A stretch of 6,934 nucleotides of DNA from positions 1-6,934 of the forward strand of contig JAQSYB010000174.1 of NCBI GenBank assembly GCA_029256365.1, written 5' to 3'. The DNA is from Clostridia bacterium. Its GTDB lineage: Bacteria > Bacillota > Clostridia > Lutisporales > Lutisporaceae. Below the pieces are notes generated by a model, which was given only the letters and a program-made list of their open reading frames with translations, had not been told where the DNA came from and made no database searches. The first letter of the stretch is position 1. Every line of letters begins with the position of its first letter. Position numbers and translations under genes: made by a program. This document shows positions 1-5,254 of the stretch, piece by piece.

Positions 1-40
1 TGAAACAAATGCAAATTAATAATTTTAGGAGGTACATAAC

Positions 41-688
41 ATGGTTACTGCTTCATCAGTAAAAGAGTTAAGAGAAAGAACTGGCGCAGGAATGATGGAC
101 TGCAAAAAAGTACTTGTTGAAACCAATGGCGATATCGAAAAGGCTATTGAGGTACTTAGAGAAAAGGGTCTTGCTGCAGCAGCTAAGAAGGCTGGTAGAA
201 TAGCAAGTGAAGGTATAGTAGAAGCATACATACATGGCGGTGGAAGAATAGGAGTTCTAATCGAAGTTAACTCTGAAACAGATTTCGTTGCTAAGAACGC
301 AGACTTCAGAGCTTTTGTAAAGGATATGGCAATGCAGGTAGCTGCTACAAATCCTATGTATGTATCAAGAGATGAAGTTGAGCAATCCGTTATTGAAAAA
401 GAAAAAGAGATTTTCAGACAGCAAGCGTTAAACGAAGGCAAGCCTGAAAAGATTGTAGATAAAATGGTTGAAGGAAGAATTGAAAAGTACTACAAAGAAA
501 TTTGTTTACTAGAGCAGCCATTTGTTAAAAATCCTGATATGACAATACAAGTTGTTCTTAATTCATTAATTGCTAAAATAGGTGAAAACCTATCAATCAG
601 AAGATTCACAAGATACGAAATGGGTGAAGGACTACAAAAGAAGGAAGACAACTTCGTAGAAGAAGTTATGAGTCAGATGAAAAAGTAA
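41..688 (+). CDS. tsf: Elongation factor Ts, short (Thermus-type) form
   Basis: Guanine-nucleotide exchange factor that binds EF-Tu in the cytoplasm and releases GDP so EF-Tu can be recharged. The 215-aa product opens with the UBA-like N-terminal domain (about residues 1-45, containing RERTGAGMMDCKK). The EF-Tu-contacting motif TDFVAKN follows, with D81 and F82 at the positions that in E. coli EF-Ts intrude near the EF-Tu magnesium site. The C-terminal part contains LLEQPFVK and IAKIGENLSIRRF. At 215 aa it is well below the roughly 280-295 aa of E. coli and Bacillus proteins and close to the Thermus form of about 196 aa, so the second half of the core with the coiled-coil insertion appears to be missing. 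That is a known family variant, not a truncation: the C-terminal motif is intact. The start is fixed by AGGAGG at 27-32, 8 nt upstream. rpsB normally lies just upstream but is outside the window. A terminator follows directly. Confidence 0.97.
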   Translation: MVTASSVKELRERTGAGMMDCKKVLVETNGDIEKAIEVLREKGLAAAAKKAGRIASEGIVEAYIHGGGRIGVLIEVNSETDFVAKNADFRAFVKDMAMQVAATNPMYVSRDEVEQSVIEKEKEIFRQQALNEGKPEKIVDKMVEGRIEKYYKEICLLEQPFVKNPDMTIQVVLNSLIAKIGENLSIRRFTRYEMGEGLQKKEDNFVEEVMSQMKK

Positions 689-717
689 AAAGGGAACACT
701 TAGTGTTCTCTTTTTTT
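689..717 (+). terminator. Intrinsic terminator after tsf
   Basis: A 9-bp stem, AGGGAACAC (691-699) with GTGTTCTCT (703-711), has one G-U pair and a 3-nt TTA loop. It is followed by an unbroken run of T at 711-717. Flanking A bases at 689-690 can pair with the first T bases after the stem. It begins directly after the tsf stop codon, so it should end or attenuate the transcript carrying tsf (and probably rpsB upstream). Confidence 0.9.
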
Positions 718-736
718 CTAAATATAAGAGGTTATT

Positions 737-765
737 TTGCTTTTGTAGAAACTTTATGCTACGAT
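737..765 (+). promoter_or_regulatory. Candidate promoter for pyrH-frr-small ORF
   Basis: TTGCTT (737-742) and TACGAT (760-765) are separated by 17 bp, and TGC just before TACGAT gives an extended -10 (TGnTACGAT). The -35 matches consensus at only 3 of 6 positions, so the call leans on the extended -10 and the position just after the tsf terminator. Transcription from here would leave a pyrH leader of about 135 nt. A second, poorer candidate is TTGAAA (770-775) with GATTAT (795-800) at 19 bp spacing. A promoter somewhere in 718-900 is expected because the tsf terminator is strong, but which one is used is inference. Confidence 0.35.
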
Positions 766-816
766 TAATTTGAAATACTGAGCTTCTATTGTGGGATTAT
801 TACATGAAAGAGGCTA

Positions 817-866
817 TTTCGAATGCATTTCGCACAAATTAATGTAAATTAAACGTTTCAATGCAT
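817..866 (+). repeat. Imperfect direct repeat TTTC(G)AATGCAT in the pyrH leader
   Basis: TTTCGAATGCAT (817-828) and TTTCAATGCAT (856-866) are the same word apart from one inserted G. Each contains the 6-bp palindrome ATGCAT, and the two palindromes are 38 bp apart. They lie between the candidate promoter and the pyrH ribosome binding site. They could be protein-binding half sites or chance in AT-rich sequence; nothing else in the region decides between these. Confidence 0.3.
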
Positions 867-891
867 GGAAAAAACAGATCGACAGATTATT

Positions 892-896
892 GGAGG
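892..896 (+). promoter_or_regulatory. Ribosome binding site that sets the pyrH start
   Basis: GGAGG lies 10 nt before the ATG at 907. An in-frame ATG at 865 would add 14 residues, but that longer start has no Shine-Dalgarno match upstream and the extra residues are not part of the UMP kinase family. The site therefore argues for 907 as the true start. Confidence 0.85.
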
Positions 897-906
897 TATA
901 ATTCTA

Positions 907-1623
907 ATGGATGGAGCCAAGTATAAAAGAGTAATATTAAAGCTTAGCGGCGAAGCCTTGGCTGGTGAAAAAGGCTTTGGACTGAATCAAGAAACCATAG
1001 AGTCCATTGCAAATAAGGTTAAGGAGCTTAGAGCTTTAGATGTTGAAGTAGCAATCGTAGTTGGTGGCGGCAACTTCTGGAGAGGTAGAAGCGGCGAAGG
1101 CATGGACAGAACCACTGCAGATCATATGGGTATGCTTGCAACGGTGATTAATTCCCTTGCATTACAAGATGCATTAGAGAGAATTGAAGTGCCTACAAGA
1201 GTGCAAACTGCAATTGAGATGAGACAGATTGCAGAGCCTTATATTAGAAGAAGAGCCATACGACATCTTGAAAAAGGTAGAGTCGTTATATTTGCTTCAG
1301 GTATAGGCAATGCATATTTTTCAACAGACACAACAGCTGCTCTTAGAGCTGCTGAAATAGAAGCAGAGATTATCCTTCTAGCAAAGAAGGTAGACGGTGT
1401 ATATGACTGTGATCCCGTTAAGAACAGTCATGCAAAGAAATTTGATACACTTTCATATATAGACGTTATCAATAAGGGACTAGGTGTTATGGATTCAACA
1501 GCCGCTTCCTTATGTATGGATAATAATATTCCAATACTTGTATTTGACCTAAAAAACCCAGATAATATTATTAAGGCAATCATGGGAGAAGAAATAGGTA
1601 CAATAGTAAAGGAGGACAACTAA
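907..1623 (+). CDS. pyrH: UMP kinase (uridylate kinase, bacterial hexameric type)
   Basis: Phosphorylates UMP to UDP with ATP, the step of pyrimidine synthesis feeding RNA, DNA and UDP-sugar cell-wall precursors; cytoplasmic. With the ATG at 907 the product is 238 aa, matching the usual 235-245 aa. It has the amino acid kinase fold: N-terminal ATP-site segment LKLSGEAL (11-18), glycine-rich VVGGGNFWRGR (51-61), and DRTTADHMGMLATVINSLAL (67-86), whose D72 corresponds to a UMP-binding aspartate. GIGNAYFSTDTTAALRA (132-148) lies in the UMP-binding and allosteric region; KKVDGVYDCDP (160-170) and GVMDSTA (193-199) complete the nucleotide site. No key residue is missing. Bacterial PyrH is usually inhibited by UTP and activated by GTP; that is family knowledge. 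It is followed 1 nt later by frr, whose ribosome binding site lies inside the end of this gene, so translation of the two is probably coupled. Confidence 0.97.
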   Translation: MDGAKYKRVILKLSGEALAGEKGFGLNQETIESIANKVKELRALDVEVAIVVGGGNFWRGRSGEGMDRTTADHMGMLATVINSLALQDALERIEVPTRVQTAIEMRQIAEPYIRRRAIRHLEKGRVVIFASGIGNAYFSTDTTAALRAAEIEAEIILLAKKVDGVYDCDPVKNSHAKKFDTLSYIDVINKGLGVMDSTAASLCMDNNIPILVFDLKNPDNIIKAIMGEEIGTIVKEDN

Positions 1624-1624
1624 T

Positions 1625-2182
1625 ATGATAAAAGAGATTGAAAAGAATCTTCAAGAGAAAATGGATAAAACGCTGCAAGTGCTTAAGCATGAGTATGCAT
1701 CAATCAGAGCAGGTAGAGCAAATCCTGCATTACTAGACAGAATTCATGTTGAATATTATGGATCGGATACACCACTGAATCAGCTAGCTAGCGTAACAGC
1801 TCCAGAGGCAAGAGTATTGAACATCAGTCCATGGGATTCGAAGTCCATACCTGCAATTGAAAAGGCGATTCAAAAATCAGACTTGGGTATGAATCCATCC
1901 AACGATGGCAAAATCATAAGACTTGTTGTACCTCAGCTGACTGAAGAAAGAAGAAAAGACTTGGTTAAGCTATTAAAGAAGCAGGCAGAGGAAGCAAAGG
2001 TTGCAGTTAGAAATATAAGAAGAGATGCTAATGACAGTCTGAAGAAGCACAAGAAGGATGGCGACATCACTGAGGATGAGCTTAAGAAGTCAGAAGAAGA
2101 TACTCAGAAAATTACTGATAAGTATATCAAAGAAATAGATAAAACAGCTGAAGCAAAAGAAAAGGAAATAATGGAGGTTTAA
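1625..2182 (+). CDS. frr: Ribosome recycling factor
   Basis: Acts with EF-G after termination to split the ribosome into subunits and free the mRNA; cytoplasmic and normally essential. The product is 185 aa, the exact usual length. Helical domain I is formed by residues about 1-29 and 106-185, and the small beta domain II by about 30-105. Family segments visible are YASIRAGRANPALLD (24-38), EYYGSDTPLNQLASV (43-57), PEARVLNISPWD (60-71), NDGKIIRLVVPQLTEERRKDL (93-113) and VRNIRRDANDSLK (128-140), which includes the conserved arginines R129, R132 and R133. GGAGG at 1611-1615, 9 nt upstream and inside pyrH, fixes the ATG start. The pairing pyrH-frr is one of the best conserved in Firmicutes. The small downstream ORF starts 3 nt after the stop. 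Confidence 0.98.
   Translation: MIKEIEKNLQEKMDKTLQVLKHEYASIRAGRANPALLDRIHVEYYGSDTPLNQLASVTAPEARVLNISPWDSKSIPAIEKAIQKSDLGMNPSNDGKIIRLVVPQLTEERRKDLVKLLKKQAEEAKVAVRNIRRDANDSLKKHKKDGDITEDELKKSEEDTQKITDKYIKEIDKTAEAKEKEIMEV
2173..2177 (+). promoter_or_regulatory. Ribosome binding site for the small TTG-start gene
   Basis: GGAGG, inside the last codons of frr, lies 8 nt before the TTG at 2186. This is ideal spacing and the main reason to regard the small ORF as translated and coupled to frr. Confidence 0.8.
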
Positions 2183-2185
2183 AGC

Positions 2186-2386
2186 TTGAAGTCAAAAATT
2201 CCGTATACAATCGGGTATGAGATTGACCGAGCCCTTTCCATGCTGGATGGTTATCATGTAACCACAGATGAAACATCAACACCTTTTCAGGACAAAAAGG
2301 ATGAACGAAAAGAAAATACTCCTATCGTTGTCAGGCAAATTCAGGATGAAGACTCTGTGCACTTGACAGTTGCAAGATTCAGATAA
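2186..2386 (+). CDS. Small protein of unknown function, PASTA-like pattern
   Basis: A 66-aa product starting with TTG, 3 nt after the frr stop. I do not recognise a named family. The start is supported by GGAGG 8 nt upstream, and the reading frame runs exactly to a strong terminator hairpin that includes its stop codon, so it forms the last gene of the pyrH-frr unit. The N-terminal half is PYTIGYEIDRALSMLDGYHV (6-25). The middle (about 28-46) is hydrophilic and charged, and the end is PIVVRQIQDEDSVHLTVARF (46-65). This order resembles a PASTA domain: a proline-x-x-x-glycine opening, a helix of the 'eA...L...G..V' type, then a strand ending in x-R/S-Q and a final LTVA strand, with a shortened middle. 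There is no signal peptide, membrane segment or cysteine, so it should be cytoplasmic, unlike known PASTA proteins. The resemblance is my inference by eye; function is unknown. It is well supported as a gene but not as a PASTA protein. Confidence 0.8.
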   Translation: MKSKIPYTIGYEIDRALSMLDGYHVTTDETSTPFQDKKDERKENTPIVVRQIQDEDSVHLTVARFR

Positions 2387-2421
2387 ATAATCCCCTCTAT
2401 TTAGAGGGGATTATTTGTTAT
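2385..2421 (+). terminator. Intrinsic terminator after the small ORF
   Basis: A perfect 14-bp stem runs from 2385-2398 to 2403-2416 with a 4-nt ATTT loop. Its core CCCCTCT/AGAGGGG is GC-rich and its outer part AAATAAT/ATTATTT is AT-rich. The left arm starts within the TAA stop codon (2384-2386). The T tract is interrupted (ATTATTTGTTATT), so some readthrough is possible. The stem is symmetric enough to act on either strand, though no gene reads toward it from the other side. Confidence 0.88.
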
Positions 2422-2450
2422 TAAAAGCCGTTTAAAGCAAAGGGATTGAG

Positions 2451-2479
2451 TTGATAATAGAACTGTTAATTGGTATATT
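2451..2479 (+). promoter_or_regulatory. Strong candidate promoter P1 for the uppS operon
   Basis: TTGATA (2451-2456) and TATATT (2474-2479) each match the housekeeping consensus at 5 of 6 positions and are exactly 17 bp apart. TGG immediately before the -10 supplies an extended -10 (TGnTATATT). It lies just after the terminator at 2385-2421 and about 60 nt upstream of the uppS start codon, as expected for the head of an operon. Confidence 0.75.
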
Positions 2480-2499
2480 TAGTTAAGGTATAGTATAAT
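2470..2499 (+). promoter_or_regulatory. Candidate tandem promoter P2 for the uppS operon
   Basis: TTGGTA (2470-2475) is 18 bp upstream of a perfect TATAAT (2494-2499). Its -35 overlaps the -10 of P1, so the two promoters could not be occupied at the same time. Transcription would start near 2506, giving a leader of about 30 nt before uppS. Confidence 0.6.
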
Positions 2500-2524
2500 A
2501 TAGTTGCCCTATAAATATGCAAAC

Positions 2525-2531
2525 AAGGAGG
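2525..2531 (+). promoter_or_regulatory. Ribosome binding site that sets the uppS start
   Basis: AAGGAGG lies 6 nt before the ATG at 2538. An in-frame ATG at 2517 lies upstream of this site, has no Shine-Dalgarno match of its own and would add seven non-family residues. The start is therefore taken as 2538. Confidence 0.88.
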
Positions 2532-2537
2532 CAAACA

Positions 2538-3260
2538 ATGAAAAGTGAAATTGATAGCGAAAGACTTCCAAAGCATATAGCAATCATTATGGACGGAAAT
2601 GGAAGATGGGCAAATAAAAGAGCACTTCCTCGGGTTTTTGGGCATAAGGCAGGCATGGAAACCTTGAAAGAAATCCTTAGAAAATGTAGTGATTTGGGTA
2701 TTGAGATTCTTACAGTATATGCTTTTTCAACTGAGAATTGGAATAGACCTACTGACGAGGTTTCTTATTTAATGAACCTGCTGATTGAATATATGCGAAA
2801 AGAATTAAATGAACTGAATAAAAATAATGTTAAAGTAAAAATTTTAGGCGACTTAAGCCCTCTGCCGAAAGGTACAAGAGAAGAAGTTGAGAAGGCAGTG
2901 AGCCTAACGGAAAATAATGCAGGGATACAATTTAACATAGCTTTAAATTATGGAAGCAGAGCAGAAATTATAAATGCCTGCAAAGAGATTGCAGAAGATT
3001 ACAAGGAAGGTAAAATAACAAAGGAGCAAATAACCGATGATTTGATTTCTAGTTATTTATTTACTTCAGGTGATGTTGAGCCAGACTTGATTATAAGAAC
3101 CAGTGGTGAAAAACGATTAAGCAACTTCTTATTATGGCAAGGTGCATATAGTGAGTTGGTTTTTGTAGATGAGATGTGGCCGGACTTCAATAGCAAGCAC
3201 CTGGAAAAGGCGATCATAGAGTTCCAAAAAAGAGATAGAAGATTTGGATTAGTTAAGTAG
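2538..3260 (+). CDS. uppS: Undecaprenyl diphosphate synthase (cis-prenyltransferase)
   Basis: Adds isopentenyl diphosphate units in cis to farnesyl diphosphate to make the C55 lipid that carries peptidoglycan and other envelope precursors; active at the inner face of the membrane. The product from 2538 is 240 aa, usual for the family. HIAIIMDGNGRWA (13-25) holds the catalytic D19 with N21 and R23. GHKAG (35-39) holds H36, YAFSTENWNRP (61-71) holds S64, W68 and R70, and LNYGSRAEI (137-145) follows. DLIIRTSGEKRLSNFLLWQ (183-201) holds R187, R193 and S195, which bind the diphosphate of isopentenyl diphosphate, and E206 is in AYSEL. These align with E. coli UppS residues with a constant offset of 7. 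It is the first gene of the envelope operon, with two promoter candidates upstream and cdsA 11 nt downstream. The motif set is that of a cis-prenyltransferase; the C55 product length is inferred from context. Confidence 0.96.
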   Translation: MKSEIDSERLPKHIAIIMDGNGRWANKRALPRVFGHKAGMETLKEILRKCSDLGIEILTVYAFSTENWNRPTDEVSYLMNLLIEYMRKELNELNKNNVKVKILGDLSPLPKGTREEVEKAVSLTENNAGIQFNIALNYGSRAEIINACKEIAEDYKEGKITKEQITDDLISSYLFTSGDVEPDLIIRTSGEKRLSNFLLWQGAYSELVFVDEMWPDFNSKHLEKAIIEFQKRDRRFGLVK

Positions 3261-3271
3261 CGGAGGATGAA

Positions 3272-4072
3272 ATGTTTACGAGAATAATTAGCGCCATTGT
3301 TGGTGCGCCTTTAATTGCTTTATTTTTGTTTGTGAAGGGTGATTACTTATATTTATTCGCTGGAGTACTATCTCTAGTCGGAATGTATGAATACTACAGA
3401 GCAATAAAAGCTACTGGAGTAAAAACCATTGATTTTATTGGCTATCTATTCTGCATCGCATTTTATATACTGCAGCTGCTTTACCCCACAATTGAAATAT
3501 TCAGCAAGCTTGCAGCTTTTATGCTTATCATACTATTTACCTATGAGATTTTTACACGTAAAAGTGGTGTAACTGGAATTGTACATACATTGTTCGGTTT
3601 TATTTATGTCAGTTTTTTACTGGCACATATCCTATTTATCAATCATCTAGAGAATAGCGCTATTTTGATATGGCTGCCATTTTTAACAGCATGGTTTACT
3701 GATACTGCTGCATATTTTACAGGCATATCCATAGGCAAGCATAAGCTTTGCCCTGCTGTCAGCCCAAAGAAGACCATAGAAGGGGCCATAGGTGGTATTG
3801 TTGGCAGTGTTATTTTGACAACTGCTTTTGGAGTGATCATGGGCACTTATAACAGTGAAATAGGAATACACAACTTTGTTTTAATTGGACTATTATGCGG
3901 CATATTCTCTCAATTGGGAGATTTGGCGGCATCCTATATAAAGAGAAATACAAACCTCAAGGATTTTGGAAATTTAATACCTGGGCATGGAGGAATACTA
4001 GATCGTTTTGATAGTATACTATTTACAATGCCTGTTGTGTACTATTATTTTCTTTTTGTACAAATTTTTTAA
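3272..4072 (+). CDS. cdsA: Phosphatidate cytidylyltransferase (CDP-diacylglycerol synthase)
   Basis: Integral membrane enzyme that converts phosphatidic acid and CTP to CDP-diacylglycerol, the branch point for phosphatidylglycerol, cardiolipin and related lipids. The product is 266 aa, close to the family norm. Hydrophobic segments run through most of the chain (roughly 5-20, 26-45, 53-71, 77-93, 103-123, 130-150, 172-190, 201-217 and 250-265). The diagnostic CDS signature is complete at 221-247: S-Y-I-K-R, then K-D, then PGHGGILDRFD with the metal- and CTP-binding acidic residues. The upstream cytoplasmic block has DTAAYFTG (144-151) and SPKKTIEGAIGG (164-175), typical of CdsA. GGAGG at 3262-3266 is 5 nt from the ATG, slightly short but usable. 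It sits between uppS and dxr as in many Firmicutes, and no terminator separates it from either. Confidence 0.96.
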   Translation: MFTRIISAIVGAPLIALFLFVKGDYLYLFAGVLSLVGMYEYYRAIKATGVKTIDFIGYLFCIAFYILQLLYPTIEIFSKLAAFMLIILFTYEIFTRKSGVTGIVHTLFGFIYVSFLLAHILFINHLENSAILIWLPFLTAWFTDTAAYFTGISIGKHKLCPAVSPKKTIEGAIGGIVGSVILTTAFGVIMGTYNSEIGIHNFVLIGLLCGIFSQLGDLAASYIKRNTNLKDFGNLIPGHGGILDRFDSILFTMPVVYYYFLFVQIF

Positions 4073-4090
4073 TATACCAAGGAGAATAGA

Positions 4091-5254
4091 ATGAAAAGAT
4101 TATCCGTTTTAGGTTCTACAGGTTCTATAGGGCTGCAAACTATGGAGGTTGTCAGGAGCAATAGAGAGTTGTTTCGTTTGGAGGCTATTACAGCCAATTC
4201 CAGTTTAGATTTGTTGGAACAGCAAGTAAAGGAATTCCGTCCTAAGCTTGTTGTCGTATTTGATGAATCAAAATATGCAGAGCTGAAACGTCGTGTCGGC
4301 GGAATAACAGAGGTGGCTGCCGGTGTAGAGGGATTGATAGCAGCAGCGACAATATCAGAAGCAGATACAGTTGTTTCTTCAATTGTAGGTATTGCTGGCT
4401 TAATACCAACATATCATGCAGTAATGAACAAAAAAAATATAGCCTTGGCGAATAAGGAAACCCTTGTTGCCGGTGGCAGACTGATCATGTCAAAGGCTAA
4501 GGAAAATCATATCAGCATTCTTCCAGTTGATAGTGAGCATTCTGCAATTTTTCAGAGCATAGGAAGCAACAAGAAATCGGAGTTAAGCAAGCTCATATTA
4601 ACAGCTTCCGGTGGACCCTTCCGAACCAGAACCCTGGAAGAACTGCAGCATGTGACACTTTCAGATGCACTGAATCATCCAAATTGGAAAATGGGAAAGA
4701 AAATAACTGTGGATTCTGCTACCTTAATGAATAAGGGCTTAGAGGTGATTGAAGCAAGATGGCTGTTTGATGTAAATGCAGAGGATATAGATGTTTGTGT
4801 ACATCCTCAAAGCATCATTCACTCCATGGTAGAATTTGTAGATGGGTCTGTCATTGCACAGCTGGGTCTGCCAGATATGAAACTGCCAATACAATATGCA
4901 TTAACATATCCAGAGAGAATGCCTATAGCAGGTGAGAAGCTAGATTTAAGAAAAATAGGTACACTTACTTTTGAAAAGCCGGATACAGCGAAGTTTCCAT
5001 GCTTAAAGCTGGCATATGATGCATTACACTTAGGTGACAGTGCTTGTATATCTGTAAATGGTGCCAATGAAGCTGCGGTAGAATTGTTTTTAAATGAAAA
5101 AATTGGTTTTATGGATATACCAAGACTAATTACCGCAGTATTAGAAAAACATGAAACACTTAATAATCCTACCTTAGAAGAAATCATTGAAATAGATCAA
5201 TGGGCAAGAAAATTAACTCTTGAATTATATGAAAAGAGGTGTAATATTTGTTAA
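4091..5254 (+). CDS. dxr: 1-deoxy-D-xylulose 5-phosphate reductoisomerase
   Basis: Second enzyme of the MEP isoprenoid pathway: rearranges and reduces 1-deoxy-D-xylulose 5-phosphate with NADPH to 2-C-methyl-D-erythritol 4-phosphate; cytoplasmic and the target of fosmidomycin. The product is 387 aa (family about 380-400). The NADPH-binding Rossmann motif GSTGSIGLQT is at 8-17, and ALANKETLVAGG at 118-129. The metal ligands are D147 and E149 in PVDSEHSAIFQ and E218 in LMNKGLEVIEA. The substrate loop is NHPNWKMG (195-202), with H196 and W199, and N214 and K215 also bind substrate. The C-terminal helical domain starts near residue 290. No catalytic residue is missing. AAGGAGA at 4079-4085 precedes the ATG by 5 nt. 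The last 7 nt overlap the TTG start of rseP, suggesting coupled translation. Two genes further on, ispG belongs to the same pathway. Confidence 0.97.
   Translation: MKRLSVLGSTGSIGLQTMEVVRSNRELFRLEAITANSSLDLLEQQVKEFRPKLVVVFDESKYAELKRRVGGITEVAAGVEGLIAAATISEADTVVSSIVGIAGLIPTYHAVMNKKNIALANKETLVAGGRLIMSKAKENHISILPVDSEHSAIFQSIGSNKKSELSKLILTASGGPFRTRTLEELQHVTLSDALNHPNWKMGKKITVDSATLMNKGLEVIEARWLFDVNAEDIDVCVHPQSIIHSMVEFVDGSVIAQLGLPDMKLPIQYALTYPERMPIAGEKLDLRKIGTLTFEKPDTAKFPCLKLAYDALHLGDSACISVNGANEAAVELFLNEKIGFMDIPRLITAVLEKHETLNNPTLEEIIEIDQWARKLTLELYEKRCNIC
5236..5239 (+). promoter_or_regulatory. Ribosome binding site for the rseP TTG start
   Basis: GAGG (within AGAGGTG) lies 8 nt before the TTG at 5248 and inside the end of dxr. 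It is the only well-placed Shine-Dalgarno match for the start of rseP. The next in-frame ATG would cut into or remove the HEFGH zinc motif near the N terminus, so TTG is required. Confidence 0.75.

Noticed and set aside
1..40. Possible end of rpsB (TGA at 1-3) or a promoter upstream of tsf
   Set aside because: Only 40 bases are visible; apart from the tsf RBS at 27-32 nothing can be assigned, although rpsB is the usual upstream neighbour.
25..441. 138-codon ORF on the minus strand opposite tsf
   Set aside because: It lies within the clearly recognised tsf on the other strand, shows no recognisable motif, and is Ser/Ala/Thr-rich as expected for an antisense shadow.
865..906. Upstream in-frame start adding 14 residues to PyrH
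   Set aside because: No Shine-Dalgarno match precedes it, the added residues are not family-like, and GGAGG at 892-896 points to the ATG at 907.
2517..2537. Upstream in-frame start adding 7 residues to UppS
   Set aside because: The RBS AAGGAGG at 2525-2531 would lie inside the coding region; the ATG at 2538 has correct spacing.
4050..4071. TTTGTACAAA palindrome followed by T's at the end of cdsA, considered as a terminator
   Set aside because: It is a self-complementary word with no loop and no GC core, so it cannot form a stable hairpin; it is coding sequence of the hydrophobic CdsA C terminus.
4819..5187. 122-codon minus-strand ORF opposite dxr
   Set aside because: It lies wholly inside dxr, whose catalytic and structural motifs are intact on the + strand, and has no RBS or recognisable domain.
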